A DNA stretch of 64,000 nucleotides from Actinotalea subterranea (lineage in GTDB: Bacteria; Actinomycetota; Actinomycetes; Actinomycetales; Cellulomonadaceae). Location: the NCBI RefSeq assembly GCF_008364845.1, contig NZ_VTTP01000001.1:334827-398826 (forward strand), given 5' to 3'. The notes beneath the pieces are model-generated. The model worked only from the letters and a program-made list of their open reading frames with translations. It searched no databases and had not been told where the DNA came from. Each line of letters opens with the position of its first letter. The first letter of the stretch is position 1. Shown here one piece after another: positions 30,515 to 38,885 of this stretch. Both the position numbers and the translations under genes were made by a program.

Positions 30515-30547
30515 CCGCCGTCGGCTGCCCCGGTCAGAGGACGGCGG
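30515..30547. terminator. Possible hairpin between convergent genes upstream of the gltA stop
   Basis: CCGCCGTC (30515-30522) pairs with GACGGCGG (30540-30547) across a 17-base loop, in the 56-bp gap between converging genes. The large loop makes it uncertain. Confidence 0.3.
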
Positions 30548-30550
30548 TCG

Positions 30551-31849
<1,299 letters not shown>

Positions 31850-31994
31850 GCTTCCTCCTTGCGGACCCGGCGTGCCGGGCGAAACCCCTGGGTGAGGCCC
31901 GAACGCGCTGGGTGGGCGTCGTCGGCCACGAAGACCGTACCTGCGAGTTGAGGCGTCGACCCACTCAACCATGGGTAGAACGTCCCGATCTGAG

Positions 31995-32010
31995 CGTGAT
32001 CCCGGTCACA
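31995..32010. promoter_or_regulatory. Crp/GlxR-like operator upstream of gltA
   Basis: CGTGATCCCGGTCACA matches TGTGAN6TCACA at 9 of 10 conserved positions; the GTGA-N6-TCAC core is perfect. It lies about 146 bp upstream of the gltA ATG. gltA is a known GlxR target in Corynebacterium; cAMP control here is inferred. Confidence 0.6.
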
Positions 32011-32106
32011 CCGCGCGTCGTCGGCGGCGTCTGCCACGGGTCAAGGCCCAGTAAAGCAGATGCTTGGCTTATGCGATGACGGGTTCTTGCCCCGCGGACG
32101 CGGACG

Positions 32107-33234
32107 TCATGCCCCCGACAGCCGGGCGGCCGCACGGGCCACGTCGTCGTCCGACGCGGTGAGCGCCATGCGGACGTGACGCGCGCCCGACGGCCCGTAG
32201 AACGCGCCCGGCGCGACGAGCACCCCCAGGTCCGCGAGGTCGGCGACGGTCTGCCAGCAGTCCTGGCCGGGGCCCGCCGCACGCGCCCACAGGTAGAGGC
32301 CCGCCGGTGAGGCGTCGACCTCCAGCCCCGCCTGCTCGACCGCGGCCAGCAGGGCCGTGCGCCGCCGACGGTACCTGGCGCGCTGCTCGTCGACGTGGGC
32401 GTCGTCGTCGAGCGCCGCGACCATCGCGGCCTGCACCGGGCCCGGAACCATCATCCCCGCGTGCTTGCGCACCTCGAGGAGACGACCGACGAGCTGCGGG
32501 TCGCCCGCGACGAACGCCGCCCGGTACCCGGCGAGGTTGGACTGCTTGGACAGCGAGTGCACGGCGAGCAGGCCCTCGTGGCTGGGGCCGCACACGCGCG
32601 GGTCGAGGATGCTCGGCACACCACCCGACGCCCACGGCTCGTCCCAGGCCAGGAGCGCGTAGCACTCGTCCGAGGCGACCACGGCGCCGATCCGCCGGGC
32701 GGCGTCCACGACCTCCCGCAGCTCGTCGACGCCCAGGACCTGGCCCGTCGGGTTGCCGGGCGAGTTGAGCCACACGAGGCGGACGTCGTCCCGGCCGGCC
32801 CACGCCGTGACGTCGTCCGCGGGCAGGGGCGAGGCGCCCGCGAACCGCGCGCCGACGTCGTACGTCGGGTATGCGACCTCGGGGTGCACGACGACATCGC
32901 CCGGTCCCAGGCCCAGCAGCGACGGGAGCCAGGCCACCAGCTCCTTCGACCCGACCGTGGGCAGCACCGCACCCGGGTCGAGGGACGGCACCCCCCTGCG
33001 CCGGGCGAACCACGCGGCGACCGCCTCACGCAGCGCGGCGGTCCCGTGCGTCGTCGGGTAGCCCGGTGCGTCGGCCGCGGCCGCGAGCGCGGCACGCACG
33101 ACCTGGGGCGTCGGGTCGACGGGGGTGCCGACCGAGAGGTCGACGATGCCGTCGGGGTGGGCCCGGGCGCGCTCGGCGAACGGGGTCAGGGCGTCCCACG
33201 GGAAGTCGGGAAGGCCCTGCAGCTGGAGACCCAT
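32107..33234 (-). CDS. dapC: Succinyldiaminopimelate aminotransferase
   Basis: PLP-dependent class I/II aminotransferase, 375 aa, producing N-succinyl-diaminopimelate between DapD and DapE. The Schiff-base Lys is in VHSLSKQSNLAGYRAAFVAG. WLNSPGNPTGQVL and VASDECYALL are fold landmarks. The position directly downstream of the 7Fe ferredoxin (38-bp gap) is the conserved actinobacterial fdxC-dapC arrangement and supports the DapC call over a generic aminotransferase. The start is ATG 33234 (MGLQLQGLPDFPW). Confidence 0.92.
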   Translation of the reverse strand: MGLQLQGLPDFPWDALTPFAERARAHPDGIVDLSVGTPVDPTPQVVRAALAAAADAPGYPTTHGTAALREAVAAWFARRRGVPSLDPGAVLPTVGSKELVAWLPSLLGLGPGDVVVHPEVAYPTYDVGARFAGASPLPADDVTAWAGRDDVRLVWLNSPGNPTGQVLGVDELREVVDAARRIGAVVASDECYALLAWDEPWASGGVPSILDPRVCGPSHEGLLAVHSLSKQSNLAGYRAAFVAGDPQLVGRLLEVRKHAGMMVPGPVQAAMVAALDDDAHVDEQRARYRRRRTALLAAVEQAGLEVDASPAGLYLWARAAGPGQDCWQTVADLADLGVLVAPGAFYGPSGARHVRMALTASDDDVARAAARLSGA

Positions 33235-33272
33235 GCGGGTGCGCGGGGGCGTGCGGGCGCCGGCGGACCGCG

Positions 33273-33599
33273 TCAGGCCGGGGTGCTCTGCGGCGGGAGC
33301 GCGGCGACGATCGGGTGGTCGTGGTCGATCTCGCCGAGCTTCGCGGCACCGCCGGGCGAGCCGAGCACGTCGAAGAACTCGACGTTCGCGCGGTAGTACT
33401 CGCTCCACTGCTCCGGGACGTCGTCCTCGTAGTAGATGGCCTCGACGGGGCACACCGGCTCGCACGCACCGCAGTCGACGCACTCGTCCGGGTGGATGTA
33501 CAGCGAGCGCTTGCCCTCGTAGATGCAGTCGACCGGACACTCCTCGATGCAGGCCTTGTCCTTGACGTCGACGCAGGGCTGAGCGATCACGTAAGTCAC
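33273..33599 (-). CDS. fdxA: 7Fe ferredoxin ([3Fe-4S][4Fe-4S])
   Basis: Small electron carrier, 108 aa. The first cluster motif is PCVDVKDKACIEECPVDCIY and the second CVDCGACEPVCPVEAIYYED, the classic seven-iron arrangement. The C-terminal extension contains EYYRANVEFFDVLGSPGGAA, as in mycobacterial FdxC. The start is GTG 33599 with GGAGGG upstream. The adjacent dapC is a conserved neighbour, not evidence that DapC needs a ferredoxin. Confidence 0.95.
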   Translation of the reverse strand: MTYVIAQPCVDVKDKACIEECPVDCIYEGKRSLYIHPDECVDCGACEPVCPVEAIYYEDDVPEQWSEYYRANVEFFDVLGSPGGAAKLGEIDHDHPIVAALPPQSTPA

Positions 33600-33695
33600 G
33601 GGGGTCCCTCCACGAAGCGCATCGGCACCCTCTCGGGCGCGCAAGGCTCCTAGTATCCCCCACGTGAGCCGGTGCGCGACGGAAGGAGCCGCCCT

Positions 33696-33920
33696 GTGAG
33701 CGACCCGTGGACGTCATGGCCCGTCGGTGCGCGCGTCGTCGTGCGTCGACGCCTGGCGGACGGCAGGTACAGCGACGTCCTGGGCGACCTGCTCGCGACC
33801 GACGCGGCGGGGGTCCGCGTGCGCACCCGAGCCGGGGACGTGGACGTGCCCGGTGCGGAGATCGCGATCGGCAAGCTCGTGCCCCCGGCGCCCCCGCGAC
33901 GCCCGCCCCGCGCGACCTGA
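33696..33920 (+). CDS. Stand-alone SH3-like domain protein, 74 aa
   Basis: It begins MSDPWTSWPVGARVVVRRRL from a GTG with GGAAGGAG upstream (33681). The body (LADGRYSDVLGDLLATDAAG, then VRVRTRAGDVDVPGAEIAIG) resembles the small beta-barrel at the N-terminus of actinobacterial GNAT acetyltransferases such as Rv0428c, but no acetyltransferase domain follows; the stop is at 33920. It could be a free-standing form or the remnant of a longer gene. It diverges from the ferredoxin gene. The function is unknown. Confidence 0.72.
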   Translation: MSDPWTSWPVGARVVVRRRLADGRYSDVLGDLLATDAAGVRVRTRAGDVDVPGAEIAIGKLVPPAPPRRPPRAT

Positions 33921-33981
33921 GGGTCAGCCCGCGGGAGCCGGGCCGCGCGCCCTGAGGGTCAGCCCGCGGGAGCCGGGCCGC
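33916..33981. repeat. 31-bp direct repeat, period 35
   Basis: Identical 31-bp copies start at 33916 (CCTGAGGGTCAGCCCGCGGG...) and 33951. The second carries the stop and last codons of the VanW gene (minus strand); the first carries the stop of the SH3-like gene (plus strand). It looks like a local tandem duplication of a gene end. Confidence 0.85.
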
Positions 33982-36900
33982 AGATGACCTGGTTCTGCGG
34001 CTTGTACCGGACCGTCCACGACTCGTTGTCCTGCTCCACGCCCTGGAGCAGGGTGCGGCGGGACACGGTCACGGTGAAGCCGGAGTTGCCGGCCGACTGC
34101 GGCTCGCACGTCGGGGACTGCGAGTACACCGTGGTCGGCGCCGTGACGCCCGAGCGGCCGCTCGTCGACGTCTCGACCGTCCAGTGCGGCGTGCTCCACA
34201 CCCGGACGTGCACCCGTCCGCCCTCCACCCAGGCCTGCATGAGCGCGCCGTAGGGCGTGTTGTTGAGCCACTGCATGTCGAGGACGCCGGTGAAGATGGT
34301 GGCCTCGCGGCCCTCCGGGTAGCGCGAGAACCACTCGCTGTGCGGGTGGTGCTCCACGTCCTCGTAGCCCGCGAAGAACGCGGCGTTGTACGTGGTGGTG
34401 GAGATCTGCGAGAGCCCGCCGCCCCACGCGTCGGTGTGCTCGCCGCTCACGATCGCACCCGCCTGCACGTACCCGTGCGCGGCGTCGATCGGCCCGAGCA
34501 CCTCGGTCAGGCTGAACGTCTCCCCGGGGCGGATCAGCGTCCCGTTGATCTTGCTCGCGCCGTTGATGATGTTCTGGGTCCGTCGGGGCTCGCTATTCAG
34601 CGGCGTGGAGAACTCGGAGACGACCTGCGTGATGCCGAGCGCCTCGAGTGCCGCGGTCGACTCCGCCGGGTCGGTCGAGACGAGCTCGACGCGGGCCGTG
34701 CGGTCGCTCGTGGTGCCCGCGGTCGCCACGGCGGAGGCCAGCGCGGCGGGGTCGAGCGTGGTGCCAGGGGTGCCTGGCACGATGACCGGCGCCCCGTTCT
34801 CGAAGGCGAAGGTTGCGTCCGACGGCGCCGTCAGCAGGTTCGTCGTGCGCGCGGTGACCGCCTCGACGAGCGTGGCACCGTCCATCTGCAGCACGAGCTC
34901 GTCACCCTCCGGCACGAACGACGCGGCTGCGGCGAGGACGTCCACCGGGAGCTCGGCCAGCTGGTCGGCGACCGACACGACGACGGGTGCGCCCGTGAGC
35001 GGCCGCGCGAGCTCCGTGAGCGCGCGGTCGACGGCGTCCTGCGTGATGGACGGGGCGGTGACCTCGGTCGGCAGCTCGACGGGCCGGGAGGCAGTGAGCC
35101 ACCCGTCCCGGAGGATCTGCGCGGTCTGCTCCTCGTCGACGGCCAGGCCGTCGACTGCCGGTGTCGACTCGGGCTGGCCGTCGACCAGGACGACGGTCCC
35201 GTCGACGGGCTCCAGGACGAGGGCTGCCGCGACCTCCTCGACCGCCACGGTGAGCGCGGCCTCGTCGACGTCGGTCACCGGGTCCACGGTCCCCGCGCCG
35301 AACAGGTGGTGCCACAGGCGCACGGGCTGCAGGTCGAAGCCCGTGACCGAGGCGACCGTCGCCTCCGCGTCGAGCACCAGCCCCGCCTGAGACGGGTCGA
35401 ACGTGGTGCGCTTCTCCCCGGCCGCGACGGGTACGGGTTCCGTGGTGGCGGTCTCGAGCGACGTCTCCAGGAGGGCGACCGCCTCGTCCGCGGGGAGGCC
35501 ACCGATCTCCACACCGGCGACCACGGTGTCGGTCGGGACCCTGTCGGACCAGAACCACAGGACGCCCACGTAGGCGCCGCCGAGCACGACGAGGAGGGTC
35601 GCGACGACGCCGAGGACGCGTGGCCACCTGCGCCGGCGCTCCTCCTCCGGGAAGACGTCGATCGGGGACGCTGAGGCGTCGGCCACCGCGTCCGAGTCGC
35701 GCGACGGGCGCACCGAGGTGCGGGGCGGCGGAGGTGTCGCGGCGGCCGGCGCGGCGGCCGGCGCGTGCATGGGCGCGGCGGCCTGCGCCGCCGGCGCGTC
35801 CGTGGGGGTCGGTGCCGGTGCTGCGCTGGTCGACGCGACGGACGCGGTCCGCTCCAGGACCTCCGTGCGGTCGGTCGTGCCGGGTCCGTCGGGCGTGAAC
35901 GACGTGACAGCCGGCACTGCTCCGTTCGGCTCCGGCGGCGGCGTGTCCGAGACGCGGCGCACGGGGATGGGGGTCCGGACCGGGACGCCGGGGACGCCGG
36001 GCACCTCGACCGGCATCTCCGCCTCGGTGGAGGCGCCGATCGGGGTGGAGGCGCCGATCGGCTCGGGCGCACCCTGGACCTCCGGCGGGGCCCCAGCCGC
36101 GGGGGCGTCCTCGGCCGGCACGGCGGGCATGACGAGCGTCGCGGACGACCACGGCTGGGGCTGCCACGAGACGCTCGGCGGCGCTGGGTCGCGCGGGGGT
36201 TCGGGTGTCGCCTCGGTAGGCGCCGCGGGGGTTGCCTGCTCAGGTGCCGGGGGCGGGGTCGGTGGGGTCAGCGGGGCCGCAGGGGTCGCCTCGGACGGGT
36301 CCGGCTCCGGCGCGGCGGGCGGCGGAGGCGGCGGGGGCTGCCACGACGGTGCGGGTGCGGGCTCTGGCTCGAGTGCGGCAGGCACGTCGGAGGCGGGCGG
36401 CGCCGACGCGGGTGCAGGGGCTGGCGGGGTTGCGGACCCCGGCGCCGGTGAGAGCTCAGCCTCGGTCTCGGGCGAAGGCGCGTCGGTCTCGGGCGAAGGC
36501 GCGTCGGTCAGCGGAGCGTCCGCTGCGACGCCGACGCCGTGGTCACGCGCGTGGACCGACGGAGCGGCGGCCGCGGGCGTGTCGGGACCCGTCTCCGCGG
36601 GTGCGATGGCCGGCTCGGGCGCCGCATCCACCGGCGGTCCGTCGGGTGCGGAGACGTCCGGCACCGACATCTGCTCCGGCCGAGGCCGCTCGTGGTGGTC
36701 GGTGGCCACGTGGTGCTCGGCGGCGTCCTGCGCCGGTGCGTCGGGCAGGGCGGGCACAGCGGGCACGTCGGGCACGGCGTCCTGCGCGGGCACGTCCTGC
36801 GCGGGCGCGTCCTGCGCGGGCACATCGGGCAGGGCCGGCACGGCGTCCTGCGCAGGCGCCTCGGACACCTCGTCCTGCTCGGTCGCCTCGTCCCGTGCCG

Positions 36901-37393
36901 GCACGTCGTCGTCGTGGGCCGGCACCTCGTCCTGCCCGGGCGCGTCGTCCAGCCCAGGGGCGTCGTCCTGCCCGGGCGCGTCGTCCAGCCCAGGCGCGTC
37001 GTCCTGAGCAGGTGTCTCGTGCTCAGCGGGCGCGTCGTCCTGTGCGGGTGCGCCCTCCTGCGCGGGGACGTCGCGCTGCACGGGCTGGTCGGGCGCGGGC
37101 GTCTGGGCGACCTCGTCGTGCGCGTCGGCCGCCTCCGCATCTGCGGGGGTGCGCGTGTCGTCGCCCGCGGAATCGTCCGTCGGCGGGCCCGCGGGGGCCG
37201 TGACGTCCGCGGCCTCGTCCGGAAGATCGGTCACATCGGCGTCGTCGGCCACGCCGTCAGCGTCGTGCGCAGCCTCGTCCGAGGCCGGTGCCGGCTCGAC
37301 AGCGGCGTCGGCGTCCCCACCTGGTTCCGGAGCGGCCACCGGGGCCTCGGTCACATCGTCGTCGACGACGTCCTTCTCCGGTCCCTGCGTCAT
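33959..37393 (-). CDS. Very long VanW-domain envelope protein with disordered cytoplasmic half, 1144 aa
   Basis: Residues 1 to about 580 are Ala/Pro/Asp/Glu-rich low complexity, with PAQDxPAQD-like and GQDDAPGLDDAP repeats followed by poly-Pro and Ala/Pro stretches. RRRRWPR precedes a single helix (VLGVVATLLVVLGGAYVGVL, about 586-608). The positive-inside rule puts the long region in the cytoplasm. Outside are putative peptidoglycan-binding repeats (about 620-900) and a VanW domain (about 920-1045) with NGTLIRPGETFSLTEVLGP and GGGLSQISTTTYNAAF. VanW proteins are linked to the cell wall, but the activity is unsettled. The start is ATG 37393. The long disordered tail is unusual; the reading frame is intact. 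Confidence 0.88.
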   Translation of the reverse strand: MTQGPEKDVVDDDVTEAPVAAPEPGGDADAAVEPAPASDEAAHDADGVADDADVTDLPDEAADVTAPAGPPTDDSAGDDTRTPADAEAADAHDEVAQTPAPDQPVQRDVPAQEGAPAQDDAPAEHETPAQDDAPGLDDAPGQDDAPGLDDAPGQDEVPAHDDDVPARDEATEQDEVSEAPAQDAVPALPDVPAQDAPAQDVPAQDAVPDVPAVPALPDAPAQDAAEHHVATDHHERPRPEQMSVPDVSAPDGPPVDAAPEPAIAPAETGPDTPAAAAPSVHARDHGVGVAADAPLTDAPSPETDAPSPETEAELSPAPGSATPPAPAPASAPPASDVPAALEPEPAPAPSWQPPPPPPPAAPEPDPSEATPAAPLTPPTPPPAPEQATPAAPTEATPEPPRDPAPPSVSWQPQPWSSATLVMPAVPAEDAPAAGAPPEVQGAPEPIGASTPIGASTEAEMPVEVPGVPGVPVRTPIPVRRVSDTPPPEPNGAVPAVTSFTPDGPGTTDRTEVLERTASVASTSAAPAPTPTDAPAAQAAAPMHAPAAAPAAATPPPPRTSVRPSRDSDAVADASASPIDVFPEEERRRRWPRVLGVVATLLVVLGGAYVGVLWFWSDRVPTDTVVAGVEIGGLPADEAVALLETSLETATTEPVPVAAGEKRTTFDPSQAGLVLDAEATVASVTGFDLQPVRLWHHLFGAGTVDPVTDVDEAALTVAVEEVAAALVLEPVDGTVVLVDGQPESTPAVDGLAVDEEQTAQILRDGWLTASRPVELPTEVTAPSITQDAVDRALTELARPLTGAPVVVSVADQLAELPVDVLAAAASFVPEGDELVLQMDGATLVEAVTARTTNLLTAPSDATFAFENGAPVIVPGTPGTTLDPAALASAVATAGTTSDRTARVELVSTDPAESTAALEALGITQVVSEFSTPLNSEPRRTQNIINGASKINGTLIRPGETFSLTEVLGPIDAAHGYVQAGAIVSGEHTDAWGGGLSQISTTTYNAAFFAGYEDVEHHPHSEWFSRYPEGREATIFTGVLDMQWLNNTPYGALMQAWVEGGRVHVRVWSTPHWTVETSTSGRSGVTAPTTVYSQSPTCEPQSAGNSGFTVTVSRRTLLQGVEQDNESWTVRYKPQNQVICGPAPAG
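36927..36994. repeat. In-frame 36-bp-period repeat inside the VanW gene
   Basis: A 32-bp block at 36927-36958 is repeated exactly at 36963-36994. It encodes alternating PGLDDA and PGQDDA hexapeptides, so the period is 12 residues. Such in-frame repeats can vary in copy number between strains. Confidence 0.85.
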
Positions 37394-37448
37394 CGGATCC
37401 GCTCTCCCCTGCCCGCTGCGGCGAGCACGTCGCCCACCGGGCCAGATT

Positions 37449-37838
37449 CTACGTGCCCAGCCCGCCCGCCTGTGGCGCGCGACCCACGGGGCGCTCGCTG
37501 AACCAGCGCGCGGGCAGCAGACCGGCCAGGACCGTCACGAGGGCGCCGCCGTACCAGACGTAACCCACCGGCTGCGCCGCCACCAGCACGTCGCCGCCCG
37601 GTCCCTCGACCGCGAGGACGCCGACGGCGAGCGCGACACCGAGACCGACCGAGAGCATCCCGGCCCAGCCCGTCCAGGCGCGCGCCACGACGGAGGCCGA
37701 CAGGACCGACGCGAGCGCGAGGACCAGGCCCCAGGGCATGTGCCAGCGGTGCACGACGGTCCCGACCACCCCGACAACCACCCCGAGGAGACCCATGGCT
37801 GCGAGGCGGGCCAGGACCCGGCCGTTGAGGATCGTCAC
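37449..37838 (-). CDS. Small integral membrane protein downstream of mshB, 129 aa
   Basis: Four hydrophobic helices are visible (LAAMGLLGVVVGVVGTVV; MPWGLVLALASVLSASVVAR; MLSVGLGVALAVGVLAVEG; YVWYGGALVTVLAGLLPARW). It resembles DUF6113-type proteins and sits where mycobacteria carry Rv1171 beside mshB. The GTG at 37838 overlaps the mshB stop by GTGA, implying coupled translation. The function is unknown; its conserved position suggests a link with MshB or the membrane. Confidence 0.82.
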   Translation of the reverse strand: MTILNGRVLARLAAMGLLGVVVGVVGTVVHRWHMPWGLVLALASVLSASVVARAWTGWAGMLSVGLGVALAVGVLAVEGPGGDVLVAAQPVGYVWYGGALVTVLAGLLPARWFSERPVGRAPQAGGLGT

Positions 37839-38866
37839 GCGGGCCACCGTACTGCCGTCACACCGGCCGGCCAGGCCACCGGCCGCGGCTGCCAGCCGTG
37901 CGCGTAGCGGTACGCCTCGGCCGCCAGGACGGGCTGCAGCACGCCGTCGCTGAGCGCACGGGAACCGAGGACGAGGCCCGCCGGGTCGATCGCTGCCGTA
38001 CCGGCGCCGGGGGTGCGAGCGACCTCGTCGACCACGCGCACGGCCTGGATCTGGGTCGCGTGGGCACGCATCGCGCCGACCACTGCCGACGCCACCGGTC
38101 GGACGTCGACGCGCACGTCGACCTCGGCGCCCGGGACCGCGCACGCGGGCACGGGACCCGCCGGGTCGGGGAGCCGCAGACCGGGCGCGGCGAACGAGCT
38201 CATGGCAGCGAGGCCGACCCGCAGCTCCTCGACAGGCAGCACGGACCAGAGCACCACGGGGACACGCCACGGCTCGTCCCCGGTCCGCGCGGTGCCGGTG
38301 ACGTCGAGCTGAGCCAGGTCCAGCGCGCGCTGCATCACCCGGTGCGCCTGCACGTGGTCGGGGTGCCCGTAGCCACCCCCGGGCTCGTACCCGACGACGA
38401 CGTCCGGCCGACGCCGCCGGATGAGGCGCGCGAGGTCGCCCGCCGCCGCGTCGACGTCGACCCCGACGAACGCGCCGTCGGGCAGGTGCTCCGCGGCGGC
38501 CGCACGGGCGACACCCGCCCAGGCCATGCCCGAGTCGGCGTACCGGGTGCGGCCGCCGGCGGCAGGCGGTGCCCGCAGCGCGTCGAGGAACGTGTGCTCC
38601 CCGACCCCCAGGGCCTCGAGGGCGTCGGCGAGCTCGCCCTCCCGGTGAGCGGCGAGCGCGGGACCGTCCCCCTCGAGGTGAGCGAGCCGCGAACCGATGA
38701 CCTCGCCCTGCTCGCCCCGGGTGCACGTGACGACCGTGACCGGCCGTCCCGCGGCGGCCCAGGTGGCGAGCAGGGCGCCCGTGCTGAGCGTCTCGTCGTC
38801 GGGGTGGGCGTGGACGGCGAGCAGTCCCCCCTCGCCCGCGGGCGGGACGACGCCGTCAGTCACCAT
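37835..38866 (-). CDS. mshB: Mycothiol biosynthesis deacetylase MshB
   Basis: Removes acetyl from GlcNAc-inositol, the second step of mycothiol synthesis; 343 aa. The zinc motif AVHAHPDDETLSTGALL is at residues about 18-34, and the third ligand is in PGGGYGHPDHVQAH. CTRGEQGEVIGSRLAHLEG is typical of MshB rather than Mca, and length and position support this. The start is ATG 38866 (MVTDGVVPPAGEGG). It lies 19 bp downstream of typA on the same strand. It marks the organism as a mycothiol-making actinobacterium. Confidence 0.9.
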   Translation of the reverse strand: MVTDGVVPPAGEGGLLAVHAHPDDETLSTGALLATWAAAGRPVTVVTCTRGEQGEVIGSRLAHLEGDGPALAAHREGELADALEALGVGEHTFLDALRAPPAAGGRTRYADSGMAWAGVARAAAAEHLPDGAFVGVDVDAAAGDLARLIRRRRPDVVVGYEPGGGYGHPDHVQAHRVMQRALDLAQLDVTGTARTGDEPWRVPVVLWSVLPVEELRVGLAAMSSFAAPGLRLPDPAGPVPACAVPGAEVDVRVDVRPVASAVVGAMRAHATQIQAVRVVDEVARTPGAGTAAIDPAGLVLGSRALSDGVLQPVLAAEAYRYAHGWQPRPVAWPAGVTAVRWPA

Positions 38867-38885
38867 CGGCTGGGCCGCGGGCGGG

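Noticed and set aside
33916-33981. Attachment site or target-site duplication of a mobile element
   Set aside because: Only 4 bp lie between the copies, and there is no integrase, transposase or tRNA nearby.
35718-37007. A 429-residue glycine-rich plus-strand frame (PE-PGRS-like appearance)
   Set aside because: It is the complement of the Ala/Pro/Asp repeats of the VanW gene; it has no ribosome site and the VanW frame has a clear start, helix and domains.
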